Counted from the stretch's first letter, positions 1 to 9,343 are shown. The stretch is DNA of 64,000 bases from Yoonia sp. SS1-5 (GCF_038443705.2 NZ_CP151767.2:682001-746000), one strand, 5' to 3'. Notes: generated by a model from the letters alone, not told the origin. Numbers and translations are program-made.

Positions 1-962
1 TCCCTCTTGTTCCAAAGCGCCAGACAGCACAGTTCCATCGCGACATGCGCACCTGCAATGGCGGTCGCACCCGTTGTGTCATAGGGCGGCGAGACTTCGA
101 CGACGTCCCCGCCCACCATGTTGATGCCTGCGATGTCGCGCAGCATCGCAGCGGCCTGCCACGAGGCCAGACCACCCCAAACAGGTGTCCCCGTTCCGGG
201 CGCAAAGGCGGGATCAAGCGCATCAATGTCAAAGGTCACGTAAGTCGGGTGATCACCGACCCGGGTCCTGATTTCCCGGGCCACCCAGGCGCTGCCTTTT
301 TCATGGCATGTGCGGGCGTCGATATAGGGCATGCCCAGATAGTCATCGCATTCAGTTCGGATGCCGATTTGCACTGACCGGCTGACATCGACAAGACCAA
401 GTTTGACGGCCTTGTACATCATCGTGCCATGGTCGATCCGGTCCATATCCTGATCGGGCCAAAGGTCGGAATGCGCATCAAATTGCACAACAGAAAGCGG
501 CCCGTACCGGTCTGCATGGGCGCGCAGGATCGGCAGGGTGATAAAGTGATCACCCCCCAATGTGATCGTCCCGCAGCCCTGCGCAAGAATACCAGCGATA
601 TGCGCCTCAAGCAGCGCCGGCACGCCGCGCGTATCGGCATAGTCAAACGGCATGTCGCCATAATCCGCGATGGCAAAATCCCCCAGTGGATCAAACCCAT
701 CCCATCCATAAGGGGGATCAAAGGTCTGCAGGGTCGACGCCTCGCGGATCGCGCGGGGGCCAAACCGGGTGCCGGGCCGATGTGTGACCGCCTGATCAAA
801 CGGCACCCCGGTGACGGCCAGATCAAAGCCGCTCAAATCCTTGGTATATGTCCGGCGCATAAAGGACGTGGCCCCGCCAAAGGCATTTTCAAAGGACAAT
901 CCACGTTTGTCACTGCGGGTAAAGGCGGCATCAACCACCTCGCGCGCTTTGTCCAGGGTCAT
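1..962 (-). CDS. speB: Agmatinase / arginase-family ureohydrolase, 3' end cut by window
   Basis: Hydrolyses agmatine (or a related guanidino compound) to putrescine and urea in the cytoplasm. About 320 codons are visible; the last few run off the left edge. Manganese-ligand motifs of the ureohydrolase fold are present: GGDH, then DAHSD, and later a DIDALDP stretch in the C-terminal half. These are sequence observations; agmatinase rather than arginase is inferred from overall resemblance to SpeB and from the separate arginase at 42.4 kb. The ATG at 962 is used. The gene lies 37 nt downstream of an M20 amidohydrolase on the same strand, so the two are probably cotranscribed. Exact substrate (agmatine, guanidinobutyrate, guanidinopropionate) cannot be fixed from sequence alone. 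Confidence 0.85.
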   Translation of the reverse strand, partial: MTLDKAREVVDAAFTRSDKRGLSFENAFGGATSFMRRTYTKDLSGFDLAVTGVPFDQAVTHRPGTRFGPRAIREASTLQTFDPPYGWDGFDPLGDFAIADYGDMPFDYADTRGVPALLEAHIAGILAQGCGTITLGGDHFITLPILRAHADRYGPLSVVQFDAHSDLWPDQDMDRIDHGTMMYKAVKLGLVDVSRSVQIGIRTECDDYLGMPYIDARTCHEKGSAWVAREIRTRVGDHPTYVTFDIDALDPAFAPGTGTPVWGGLASWQAAAMLRDIAGINMVGGDVVEVSPPYDTTGATAIAGAHVAMELCCLALWNKR

Positions 963-999
963 GTTCGGCCTCCTGCTATCTTGATGTTATGGCCCCGGA

Positions 1000-2157
1000 T
1001 TACGCCAGCGGCAACGACCGCTCGACCAACCTTGCAAAGAACGAGGCCCCGGCGGGTGCGGTCTCATCGGCAAAATCATAGGCCGGATGGTGCAGGCCGG
1101 CGCTTTCACCATTGCCCACAAAAAGATAGGCGCCCGGGCGGGCCTGCAGCATGTAGGAAAAATCCTCTGCCCCCATTTCGCGTCCGGTATCGTCAACGAC
1201 CTCTGCCGACACTTCGCGCGCAACCTCGGCGGCAAAGGTGGCCTTTTGCGGGTCGTTAATCGTTGCCGGATACCCCCTTTCGTAGACCAGTTCGGCCCTG
1301 ACACCGTATGCGGCGGCCTGCCCGGCCACAATGTCATCAAGCCGGGACATGACCATGGCCTGAACCTCTGGCTTAAAGGTCCGCACCGTGCCATTCACAT
1401 AGGCTTTGTCCGGAATGATATTGTCGGCTGATCCCGTGTGGATCTGGGTGACCGAGACCACCAGATCATCCTGCGCATAGTGATTGCGGCTGACAATTGT
1501 CTGAATGGCCGTGACCATACCGACCGCGGCGATGATCGGGTCAGCGGTTTCATGCGGCATCGCCCCGTGCCCGCCCTTGCCGGTGATATGAATGTCAAAC
1601 GTATCAACCGCCGCCATGATCGGCCCGGGCGTGGTGTAGAAGGACCCAACTGGATGGTTGGGGGCGTTATGCAGGGCATATACCTCTGATATTTCAAACC
1701 GGTCCAGCACGCCTTCTTGCACCATGACCTCGGCGCCGCCTCCACCCTCCTCAGCCGGCTGAAAAATGAGCGCCACCCGTCCGGCGAAATTGCGGGTTTC
1801 GGCCAAATAGCGGGCCGCCCCCAATAACATGGTGGTATGCCCGTCATGCCCGCAGGCATGCATGCGATCCGGCACGGTAGATGCATATTCCAGCCCGGTG
1901 ATCTCGGACATGGGCAGCGCATCCATATCTGCGCGCAATCCAATTGTCGGGCCAGTGCCCTGCCCGTTGATGATGGCCACAATGCCCGACGTGGCGATCC
2001 CTTCGTGGATTTCGTCCACGCCAAAGGCACGCAGCTTATCTGCAACAAAGGCGGCTGTTTCGTGACATTCAAACCGAAGTTCGGGACGTGCATGCAGATG
2101 GCGGCGCCATGCTGTCATGTCGTCCGAGAAGTCAGCGATCCGGTTAATTACAGGCAT
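1000..2157 (-). CDS. M20 family amidohydrolase (hippurate / N-acyl-amino-acid hydrolase type)
   Basis: Zinc-dependent cytoplasmic hydrolase that removes acyl groups from N-acylated amino acids or similar amides. With the internal ATG (MPVINR) it is 385 aa, the usual length for the family; a further upstream ATG would add 12 unconserved residues. Metal-binding motifs: the MHACGHDGH stretch around residues 99-107 and AEEGGGG near 136. An HGAMPHE motif marks the lid/dimerisation domain. It precedes the agmatinase gene on the same strand, which hints at a role in breakdown of amidated or acylated nitrogen compounds. Substrate unknown; HipO, AmaA and IAA-amino-acid hydrolases share these motifs. 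Confidence 0.85.
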   Translation of the reverse strand: MPVINRIADFSDDMTAWRRHLHARPELRFECHETAAFVADKLRAFGVDEIHEGIATSGIVAIINGQGTGPTIGLRADMDALPMSEITGLEYASTVPDRMHACGHDGHTTMLLGAARYLAETRNFAGRVALIFQPAEEGGGGAEVMVQEGVLDRFEISEVYALHNAPNHPVGSFYTTPGPIMAAVDTFDIHITGKGGHGAMPHETADPIIAAVGMVTAIQTIVSRNHYAQDDLVVSVTQIHTGSADNIIPDKAYVNGTVRTFKPEVQAMVMSRLDDIVAGQAAAYGVRAELVYERGYPATINDPQKATFAAEVAREVSAEVVDDTGREMGAEDFSYMLQARPGAYLFVGNGESAGLHHPAYDFADETAPAGASFFARLVERSLPLA

Positions 2158-2455
2158 GGCAGGTCCATCATTGCAACGATCAGGCAGTGACAAAATCGGC
2201 GTCGATGATGTCGTATATCAGCATGACAACAGCCGGGCGCGACAGCAACCAAATTCACTGTCGGATCATTGTCATCAACATCGGCCGGACAACCAAGAAG
2301 TTGGCCTGCTTACACACCCTTGCGCGGTGGCCTTACCGACAAAAAATCAACCAAAAGATGCAATACAAGCACCTTGTTGAAGTCCGGAAAACACCACAAT
2401 TGCCCTATCTACGCGGTGCAGACACACTCTCTCTCACATCAAGGGCACGACCATT

Positions 2456-3055
2456 ATGAAAACAAGTCTTATTCTTGCGCTGACACTTAGCGCCGCTGCA
2501 CCAACAACGGCACTGGCTGATTGGAATGGCTGGTATGCAGGTCTTTCGGCTGGATCAGTTTCCGACAACGAATTTGTCATCACATCCGGCACAACCGGCG
2601 CGCAGGCCGATCTGAACGACAGTTCCAACTTCGGCGGCTTCATCGGCCATCTGAACCAGTCAGGTTCCGCGGTATTTGGCGGTGAAATCGAAATCTCGAC
2701 AATCGACGAACTGACAGGCAGCGACCCCGCTGCCCCGGTCACGGTTGAGCTTGATACATTGGTGATTGATGTAAAAGCCAAGGCAGGTTTTGCCGTCGAC
2801 AACATTCTGGCATACGGCGTTTTGGGGATTTCGGCCTACAGTTTCGAAAACAGCCTGCTAGCGGATGATTTTCAACAGACTGGCCTCAGCTACGGCGCGG
2901 GCATCGACTTCAAGCTGAGCGACAGCTTTTTCATCGGTGCCGAATATCTGTCGCGTAATCCGTCCGGTATCACCCCGGTTGCAGGTACAAATCTGCAGGC
3001 AGAGCACGAGTCCTCGGTCAATTCGATCAGCATTCGCGCCGGTATGACCTTCTAA
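2456..3055 (+). CDS. Outer-membrane beta-barrel protein, Omp25/opacity-like
   Basis: 199 aa with a clear Sec signal peptide (MKTSLILALTLSAAAPTTALA, cut after ALA). The mature part starts WNGWYAGLSAG, the usual first strand of small 8-stranded OmpA/Omp25-type barrels, and ends in Phe (RAGMTF), the outer-membrane insertion signature. Alternating Gly/aromatic strands (GGFIGHL, SYGAGIDFKLSDSFFIGAEYL) support a porin-like barrel. It is monocistronic and followed at once by a strong intrinsic terminator. Function within the outer membrane is unknown: structural or adhesin-like. Confidence 0.8.
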   Translation: MKTSLILALTLSAAAPTTALADWNGWYAGLSAGSVSDNEFVITSGTTGAQADLNDSSNFGGFIGHLNQSGSAVFGGEIEISTIDELTGSDPAAPVTVELDTLVIDVKAKAGFAVDNILAYGVLGISAYSFENSLLADDFQQTGLSYGAGIDFKLSDSFFIGAEYLSRNPSGITPVAGTNLQAEHESSVNSISIRAGMTF

Positions 3056-3079
3056 TCAACTGACAAGACGCATGATCAG

Positions 3080-3110
3080 GCCGCGCCCACTTGGCGCGGC
3101 TTTTTTGTTT
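3080..3110 (+). terminator. Intrinsic terminator of the barrel protein gene
   Basis: An 8-bp perfect GC stem (GCCGCGCC / GGCGCGGC, 5-nt loop) is followed directly by six T residues. It lies 24 nt after the stop codon. Confidence 0.9.
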
Positions 3111-3143
3111 CGCTAGCGTGCCCGCAAACGCAAGCGAGGCATC

Positions 3144-3965
3144 ATGGCTGACGATCCACTTATTCACGACCCCGATGGTGGCATGCCGCGCCTGCTGGAA
3201 ATCATGCGCCGCCTGCGGGACCCTGACACGGGATGTCCGTGGGATATCGAACAGGATTTTGCATCCATCGCCCCCTACACGATCGAGGAAGCCTATGAGG
3301 TTGCCGATGCCATCGCCCGCAGCGACTGGACCGAGCTTGAGGGCGAGTTGGGGGACCTGCTGCTGCAGACGGTTTACCACACCCAAATGGGCGCCGAGGC
3401 GGGGCATTTCACCTTTGACACGGTCGTCCGCGCCATCAGCGACAAAATGGTGGCCCGCCATCCACATGTTTTTGGGGACGAATCCCGCGATAAATCCGCC
3501 GAACAACAGGTTGCGGATTGGGAAAAGATCAAGGCGGCCGAACGGGCGGGCAAAGCGCAGACCCGCACACTTGATGGGGTGGCCACGGGTCTTCCTGCGC
3601 TGACACGCGCGGTCAAACTGCAAAAGCGTGCGGCCCGGGTCGGGTTTGACTGGCCGGACACTGCCCATGTCATCGACAAGATCATTGAAGAGGCCGGTGA
3701 ACTGGTCGAGGCCCGTGATCACCTGACCCAGGAAGCGGCGGAAGAAGAGTTCGGGGATCTGCTGTTTGTGGTCGCCAATCTTGCCCGCCATTTACAGATC
3801 GACCCCGAAACCGCATTGCGCGCCACAAATGCGAAATTCACCCGGCGTTTCGAAGCGGTCGAAGACGCCTTGGCCCGCGACGGCAAAACCCCGTCGCAAA
3901 GCGATCTGGCGGAAATGGACGCGCTTTGGGATCAGGTCAAAGCGGCCGAAAAAGCCGCATCCTGA
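3144..3965 (+). CDS. mazG: Nucleoside triphosphate pyrophosphohydrolase MazG
   Basis: Hydrolyses (d)NTPs to the monophosphate and pyrophosphate; a housekeeping enzyme linked to nucleotide-pool cleaning and stringent response. 273 aa with two MazG modules in tandem as in E. coli: the first with TIEEAYEVADAI and GELGDLLLQTVYH (residues about 46-80), the second with IIEEAGELVEA and EEEFGDLLFVVANLARH. The CPWD motif upstream of the first module is also typical. A GAGG ribosome-binding site sits 4 nt before the ATG. It stands between two outer-membrane protein genes with no obvious operon partner. Confidence 0.95.
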   Translation: MADDPLIHDPDGGMPRLLEIMRRLRDPDTGCPWDIEQDFASIAPYTIEEAYEVADAIARSDWTELEGELGDLLLQTVYHTQMGAEAGHFTFDTVVRAISDKMVARHPHVFGDESRDKSAEQQVADWEKIKAAERAGKAQTRTLDGVATGLPALTRAVKLQKRAARVGFDWPDTAHVIDKIIEEAGELVEARDHLTQEAAEEEFGDLLFVVANLARHLQIDPETALRATNAKFTRRFEAVEDALARDGKTPSQSDLAEMDALWDQVKAAEKAAS

Positions 3966-4052
3966 CGCCCCGCCCGCAAATTGCCCTTCTGCGAATTGAT
4001 TTTTGATCACGAATGTTTGATGATCAAAGCACATGGATCAGGAGTGGGCACC

Positions 4053-5105
4053 ATGACAAATATTCGAAAATTTATTGGAAAGACATGTATTATCAGCACA
4101 GCGTGGTTGGCATTTGCCAGCGCCGCATATGCGGAATGCAACAACGATCAAATCGTATTCGACCCGACAGATGAGGAAGAAGAAACCGATGAAGGGGGCG
4201 ATCCAACGGCCCCCCTCCGTACGGGTCCCGGCGGTCTGGCGACGGATTGTTTTCAGGCCGGCCGGGCGGCTGGTATCCTGTCGCTGCAGCCGAACATTCT
4301 GGCGCGCCGGGCCGCGCAACCCAGCGGGATTGCAGTGACACAAGGCACCGAGGCCAACCCCTTGGATGGATATTCCGGACCGCTTTGGGTGGCGCTTAGC
4401 GGGCGGACATCCGAACTTGATAACGGCGATCTGGATATGGGGTCCGCCACAATCGGCAGCGACATCTTTCTTGGGGATGTCAATGTGGTTGGGGTCATGT
4501 TCCAAAGCGATTTCGCCTATCAGGACGGCCCGATTGACACCAGCTTTGACGGAACAGGCTATCTGATCGGTCTTTACGGTATTCATTTCGGCGCTGACCT
4601 GACGGTCGATGCGCGGATCATGGCGGGCCAGTCCAGCAATGACGTCACCGGCGGTGGCGACCGGGCAGATGACATCAGCGGGACACGCTGGATGGCCTCG
4701 ACCCAGGTCTCAAGCGAGGCTGAGATCGCAGGCGGCACAACATTCATGCCCCATTTCGCATTGGGCTGGTTTGAAGAAACGATGGAGGAATACACGCTGG
4801 CAGGCTCGACCGTGACCGAGGAAACCGTGTCCTACGGTCAGGCCGATGTGGGCGGCACATTGCGCTATCCGCTGACCCTTGGCGGGGCTGATGGCAGTGT
4901 GACATTCGCCGTGGGCGGCATCTGGGGCTTTGGGGGCGCGTCCGAAAACGCCGTGCCATCCGATTTCCGCGGGCGCGTCGATCTCGGGGTAGAGCTTTTT
5001 CGGGCCAGCAGCTGGGCCGTCTCTGCAAAGGTTTTCGAGGACGGTTTGGGCATCGAGAATTACAGCGCCCAAGGGCTTGATCTGGGTATCACCCTCTGGT
5101 TCTGA
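4053..5105 (+). CDS. Outer-membrane / autotransporter-like beta-barrel protein
   Basis: 350 aa if started at the ATG at 4053, which has AGGAG about 10 nt upstream and gives a proper signal peptide (MTNIRKFIGKTCIISTAWLA... cut after AYA). The more upstream in-frame ATG at 3981 lacks these. After the signal comes an acidic stretch (DPTDEEEETDEGG), then a region rich in alternating hydrophobic strands that ends GLDLGITLWF, a typical outer-membrane C-terminus. The barrel part looks like the translocator of autotransporters, but there is no long passenger domain. Two cysteines in the mature N-terminus could form a disulfide. Function unknown. Confidence 0.75.
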   Translation: MTNIRKFIGKTCIISTAWLAFASAAYAECNNDQIVFDPTDEEEETDEGGDPTAPLRTGPGGLATDCFQAGRAAGILSLQPNILARRAAQPSGIAVTQGTEANPLDGYSGPLWVALSGRTSELDNGDLDMGSATIGSDIFLGDVNVVGVMFQSDFAYQDGPIDTSFDGTGYLIGLYGIHFGADLTVDARIMAGQSSNDVTGGGDRADDISGTRWMASTQVSSEAEIAGGTTFMPHFALGWFEETMEEYTLAGSTVTEETVSYGQADVGGTLRYPLTLGGADGSVTFAVGGIWGFGGASENAVPSDFRGRVDLGVELFRASSWAVSAKVFEDGLGIENYSAQGLDLGITLWF

Positions 5106-5167
5106 CCGCATATTCCAATTCGGGCCATCTTGGTGTTAGCTCCGCCTGATCAACAAGCGGAGCTGAC

Positions 5168-5896
5168 ATGAAAATCGAAAACGCAAAGGCAATTGTGACA
5201 GGTGGCGCATCCGGATTGGGTGCCGCAACCACCAAGGGACTGGTCGACGCCGGGGCCCTGGTGACGATATTTGACAGGGATCCGCGCGGGGCGGATTTTG
5301 CCGCCGAGATCGGCGCCTATTTCGCGCAAGTTGACGTGACGGATGAAGACAGCGTCAGCAAGGGTCTGGATCAGGCAATCGCTGCGATGGACGGGCTGAA
5401 CACGGCGATCAATTGCGCCGGGATCGCCACAACGGAAAAAACGCTGGGGCGCGATGGGCCACATACCCAAGCCAGTTTCAAGCGCACAATCGACATCAAC
5501 CTGAACGGCACATTTAACATCGCGCGTCTGGCTGCCGCTGCAATGAAGGATGGTGGCGTGATCATCAACACCGCATCGGTCGCAGCATTTGACGGGCAAA
5601 AGGGACAAGCCGCCTATGCGGCCTCAAAGGCCGGGATCGCAGGGCTGTCCTTGCCAATGGCGCGCGATTTGGCACGCAACGGCATTCGGGTCATGTCCAT
5701 CGCACCGGGGATATTCCGGACCCCCATGCTGGAAGGTCTGGGCCAAGAGGTCATGGATGGTCTAGCGGCCGATGTCGTCTACCCCCAACGGCTGGGTGAC
5801 CCCAGCGAGTTTGCCGCGCTGGCCCGGTTCATCGTGGAATGCGACTACCTGAACGGAACAACCATTCGACTGGATGGGGCGCTGAGGATGCCATAG
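5168..5896 (+). CDS. SDR-family dehydrogenase, type-II 3-hydroxyacyl-CoA dehydrogenase-like
   Basis: NAD-dependent cytoplasmic short-chain dehydrogenase, 242 aa. Cofactor motif TGGASGLG at residues 11-18, acidic residue after strand 2 (FDRD) pointing to NAD rather than NADP, NCAG around 82-85, catalytic Ser137, Tyr150 and Lys154 (YAASK). The overall sequence, including a C-terminal LDGALRMP ending, resembles bacterial homologues of human HSD17B10 (3-hydroxy-2-methylbutyryl-CoA dehydrogenase), which act in isoleucine and fatty-acid degradation. A CGGAG site lies 5 nt before the ATG. No beta-oxidation genes are adjacent, so the substrate is inferred from family only. Confidence 0.85.
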   Translation: MKIENAKAIVTGGASGLGAATTKGLVDAGALVTIFDRDPRGADFAAEIGAYFAQVDVTDEDSVSKGLDQAIAAMDGLNTAINCAGIATTEKTLGRDGPHTQASFKRTIDINLNGTFNIARLAAAAMKDGGVIINTASVAAFDGQKGQAAYAASKAGIAGLSLPMARDLARNGIRVMSIAPGIFRTPMLEGLGQEVMDGLAADVVYPQRLGDPSEFAALARFIVECDYLNGTTIRLDGALRMP

Positions 5897-6001
5897 ATGT
5901 CAGACTGCGCTTTTACTTTGGTTTACACATTGATAGCAGCTTCGCGGGACGAAGGGTTAATCCGCTGGAGCGGCGCAAATGGCTGATTTTTCAGAACTCA
6001 T

Positions 6002-6589
6002 CTACTTAATAAGCGACTTCGCAATTATTGACCACAGCAACAAGCACAGAAGTCCGATAACAGCGACTTGTGAAAGAAACCCTGACCAAGCGCCAATTTG
6101 AACGTAGGTTTCAATGAAATCGGGGTAGTCGAAGTATCTCCAAGGCCTTGACAGGACGAATGCAAGAACTCCTTGAAAAGAGGTAATGCCAATCAATGCA
6201 ACATGCAAAACCCAAAAGAGGATTTTGGTCAGAGTCGGGTATAGCATCGCTCCAAAACGCGTTTGTATCCAAGTTATTGCACCGAAGACCGCCATCGCGA
6301 TGCCAATGTTCCACAGGAAGTGGCCGCGGCTTACCACGTAGTAGGTGTCGTCATATGCGGGTCCTGCTTCTCGGACGTGACTCAGGGCAATTTGCATTTG
6401 CGCGAAGCTGACTGCGCCGAAAACTGCATAGACGGCTGCTACAGCAAAGAACAGCGCGGCTGGTTTCCAGCCGCGAATATTCGCCAGAAGCGGTGCGACG
6501 ATCAAACATAGCAGACAGACGGCATAATAAATCAAACTAATCGCTCCGGAACTATTGTCGCATTTGCCACTGAACCAGACGTTGATCAA
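6002..6589 (-). CDS. Small membrane protein resembling the C-terminal helices of haem-copper oxidase subunit I
   Basis: 195 aa, about five transmembrane helices (roughly residues 16-38, 43-65, 90-110, 121-146, 168-190). Residues 81-104 (D-T-Y-Y-V-V-S-R-G-H-F...) line up with the helix-X motif DTYYVVAHFHYV of cytochrome oxidase subunit I, and PWRYFDYPD (149-157) lines up with the MPRRYxDYPD motif between helices XI and XII. In the alignment the second histidine (low-spin haem ligand) is His90, whereas the first (high-spin haem ligand) is Arg88. The CuB-site helices are missing altogether, so this cannot be a complete oxidase. Codon use and AT content differ from the surroundings, suggesting transfer. 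I do not know a named family for it. The ATG at 6589 is the only reasonable start. Confidence 0.7.
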   Translation of the reverse strand: MINVWFSGKCDNSSGAISLIYYAVCLLCLIVAPLLANIRGWKPAALFFAVAAVYAVFGAVSFAQMQIALSHVREAGPAYDDTYYVVSRGHFLWNIGIAMAVFGAITWIQTRFGAMLYPTLTKILFWVLHVALIGITSFQGVLAFVLSRPWRYFDYPDFIETYVQIGAWSGFLSQVAVIGLLCLLLWSIIAKSLIK

Positions 6590-6797
6590 CGCCGCAGAAT
6601 CGGTGACTCCGGGGGCAATCCGGTCATCTAACGGTTAAACCGGCATTGACAGGTTTTCTAGCCGACGATGACGGCAATGCGGAACAAAGCAACCCTCGGA
6701 CTTGCGGAAACGAAGGTCTGCTCCGATCTGAAGCGCCAACGGACGGTCGTAACACATCGGCAAACATCACTGCCGGTGTTTCGTGGCGCAAGGTATT

Positions 6798-7262
6798 TCA
6801 CCGGTGCACATTAAGCGGCTTTCTCATCAAGACGAATGGTCCTTCCGGGTATGATTGCAATTCCACAAATTCATAGCCAAGAGCCGCATAAAACTCTCGC
6901 GCTGTTAGTGAGGAATGAAGCATCATTTCCGGGATTGCTCTCTGTCGCGCTTCTTCTTCAATTCTTGCAGTCAGCACTTTGCCTAACCCTTGCCCCTGAA
7001 ACGCAGGGTCCACGAACAATGATCGCAGGTAGACACCTTTCAGCCCCACAGTTCCAACAAGATTGGCACCCTCAAAACACAAAAGAATATTCTCATTTTC
7101 GATTCTTTCGGTGAGCGGCTCCGGTGCAAAAATCGCGCACAGCATATCAATTGATTTTCGATCATAGTCCCTAGCATTTGAAACGCGGATTGTGCGCTGG
7201 ATCAGCCCGCTGAGCGGAAACACATCGGCAACGGTAGCCTTTCGGAATTTGAGCGACTTCAT
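6798..7262 (-). CDS. GNAT-family N-acetyltransferase
   Basis: 154 aa from the ATG at 7262 (MKSLKFRKAT); a longer form would add 15 residues of no similarity. Acetyl-CoA binding motif V/RxxGxG is seen as FVDPAFQGQGLG, followed by helix and a final AREFYAALGYEFVE segment typical of the GNAT C-terminus. Acetylates an unknown small molecule or amino group. It shares the AT-richer composition of the upstream membrane protein and belongs to the same accessory stretch. Confidence 0.8.
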   Translation of the reverse strand: MKSLKFRKATVADVFPLSGLIQRTIRVSNARDYDRKSIDMLCAIFAPEPLTERIENENILLCFEGANLVGTVGLKGVYLRSLFVDPAFQGQGLGKVLTARIEEEARQRAIPEMMLHSSLTAREFYAALGYEFVELQSYPEGPFVLMRKPLNVHR

Positions 7263-7522
7263 CACGCCAACCCTATTCCGGGACATGCGACATCGACAAG
7301 CTGGCAATGACGGCGAAATGGCAGACGCCGTTGGACAGCTCTTTGTATTTTACAAAGGGGGCGGATTCATAAACTTCATGGCTTGTCCTGCCGGCTATCG
7401 GATCAGATGACGCCATCACGATTGCAGTCGTTCGTGCGCAGCGCAGCATTTGTCACATTGGGCTCGTAGCGGACATCTACAAAAACAGATAGCAGACGAA
7501 ACCCGGGACGGCGGTGGCGTTT

Positions 7523-9334
7523 CTACCCTGCCGCCTTTTCTTCCAAGATCAACCACTCCTCCTCTGCATCGGAAAGCGTTTTTTGCCGCGCGAGGAGTGC
7601 ATCCATCGCCTTTTGAAACTTCACCGGCTCTCGCGTGAACAGGTCTGGGTCGGCCATCAGTTCTTCCAGCTTGGCGATCTCGGAACTCAGCCGGTCAATA
7701 ACCCCTGGCAGTTCGTCCAACCGGTGCTTTTCCGTAAACGACAACCCCACGGACGCCGCCTTCTTCTCGATCACTTTCTCTTTCTTGGCCAATGGCTTGC
7801 TGGCCACCTTGGCCTCTACGAAATCACCACCTCGCTGCGTGCGGTAGTCCGTCCAGCCGCCAGCATAGACAACGGCCTGCCCGTTGCCTTCCATCGCGAT
7901 GGTCGTCGTCGCCACGCGGTCAAGAAAATCCCGGTCGTGACTGACAAGCAGGACCGTTCCGTCGTAGTCCCCCAGGATATCCTGCAACAGGTCAAGCGTT
8001 TCGATATCCAGATCATTGGTGGGTTCATCAAGGACAAGCAGGTTACTTTCCCGCGCCATCAATCGGGCCAGCAGCAGCCGTGCTTTTTCACCCCCCGACA
8101 GGGACCGGACCGGCGCGCGCGCCTGCGCTTCATCAAACAGGAACTCCTTCAGATACCCCACGACGTGCCGTGGCGCGCCGCGTACCATGACCTGATCTGA
8201 CTTGCCCGAAACGCCCAGTTCAGGATCGTTGGCAAGGTTCTCCCATAGGGACATGTCGGGGTTCAGCGCCGCGCGGGTCTGATCGAAAACCGCGATATCA
8301 AGGTTGGTCCCCAGCTTGACTGACCCCTCATCAGGTTCAACTTGGCCCAGCAACATCTTGATCAGTGTCGTTTTTCCGACCCCGTTTGGGCCGACAAACG
8401 CAATCCGGTCGCCACGTTGGACGGTCAGATCAAAGCCTTTCACGATGGATTTGCCATCAAAGGATTTTGACAGGCCGAACGCCTCCATCACCTTCTTGCC
8501 GGATGCAGCACCACCGTCAAATGACAGCGCTGCGGTTCCCTGCCGCTTGATCTGGCTTGCCCGCTCGGCCCGCAGATCCTGCAGGGCGCGCACGCGTCCC
8601 TGATTACGCTTGCGGCGGGCCGAGATGCCTTCCACCGCCCAGCGGGCCTCGGCCTTGATCTTGCGGTTCAGCTTGTGGCGTTGCTGGTCTTCTTCTTCCC
8701 AGATCTTGTCGCGCCATTCCTCGAACCGATCAAATCCCTGCTCGGCCCGGCGGACCTGGCCCCGGTCGATCCACAGGGTTGCGCGGGTCAGCGCGCGCAG
8801 GAAAGCCCTGTCATGGCTGATCAGAACAAAGGCAGCGCGGGTTTGTTTCAGCTCGGCCTCAAGCCAGGCAATCGCCTCGATATCCAGATGGTTCGTTGGC
8901 TCGTCCAGCAGCATCAATTCCGGGGCCTCGGCCATCAGCTTGGCCAGCGCCGCGCGGCGCCTTTCGCCCCCGGACGCAGTGGCGACATCCCCCGCCGGGT
9001 CAAATTTCAGGCCCTCGGCCACCATCTCGACCTTATAGGCCTCTTCGGGCGGCAATCCGCTGGCAGCATAATCGCCCAGCGTCGGGCATCCTTGCATGGA
9101 CGGCTCTTGCTCCATGTAGCCGGCGGTCACGCCAGGGGACAGAACGCGTGTGCCGCTATCCGCCTCGACCAGCCCTGCCATGACTTTCATCAAGGTGGAT
9201 TTACCCGATCCGTTCCGCCCGACCAGCGCCACACGATCCGCAGGCTGAACAACCAGTGACAGATCCTGAAAGACCGGATCACCCCCGAATGTCAGGGCGA
9301 TATCAGCGATTTGAAGAAGAGGTGCACGTGCCAT
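7523..9334 (-). CDS. uup: ABC-F ATPase Uup
   Basis: 603 aa soluble ABC-F protein with two nucleotide-binding domains and no membrane part. First domain: Walker A GRNGSGKST, signature ASGGE, Walker B LLDEPTNHLD. Between the domains is a charged helical linker. Second domain: GPNGVGKTT, LSGGE, VLDEPTNDLD. The C-terminal coiled coil (about 80 residues, rich in Glu/Leu/Lys) is the DNA/RNA-binding tail that separates Uup from EttA. Uup is linked to ribosome function and to suppression of transposon precise excision. It follows olsB on the same strand with a 9-nt gap. Confidence 0.92.
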   Translation of the reverse strand: MARAPLLQIADIALTFGGDPVFQDLSLVVQPADRVALVGRNGSGKSTLMKVMAGLVEADSGTRVLSPGVTAGYMEQEPSMQGCPTLGDYAASGLPPEEAYKVEMVAEGLKFDPAGDVATASGGERRRAALAKLMAEAPELMLLDEPTNHLDIEAIAWLEAELKQTRAAFVLISHDRAFLRALTRATLWIDRGQVRRAEQGFDRFEEWRDKIWEEEDQQRHKLNRKIKAEARWAVEGISARRKRNQGRVRALQDLRAERASQIKRQGTAALSFDGGAASGKKVMEAFGLSKSFDGKSIVKGFDLTVQRGDRIAFVGPNGVGKTTLIKMLLGQVEPDEGSVKLGTNLDIAVFDQTRAALNPDMSLWENLANDPELGVSGKSDQVMVRGAPRHVVGYLKEFLFDEAQARAPVRSLSGGEKARLLLARLMARESNLLVLDEPTNDLDIETLDLLQDILGDYDGTVLLVSHDRDFLDRVATTTIAMEGNGQAVVYAGGWTDYRTQRGGDFVEAKVASKPLAKKEKVIEKKAASVGLSFTEKHRLDELPGVIDRLSSEIAKLEELMADPDLFTREPVKFQKAMDALLARQKTLSDAEEEWLILEEKAAG

Positions 9335-9343
9335 GCGCGCCTG

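Noticed and set aside
429..1259. Long plus-strand frame opposite agmatinase and M20 genes
   Set aside because: Arg/Pro/His-rich composition typical of antisense shadow in GC-rich DNA; both minus-strand genes have complete motif sets.
3981..4052. Longer N-terminus for the autotransporter-like gene
   Set aside because: It overlaps no ribosome site and buries the signal peptide; the ATG at 4053 has AGGAG.
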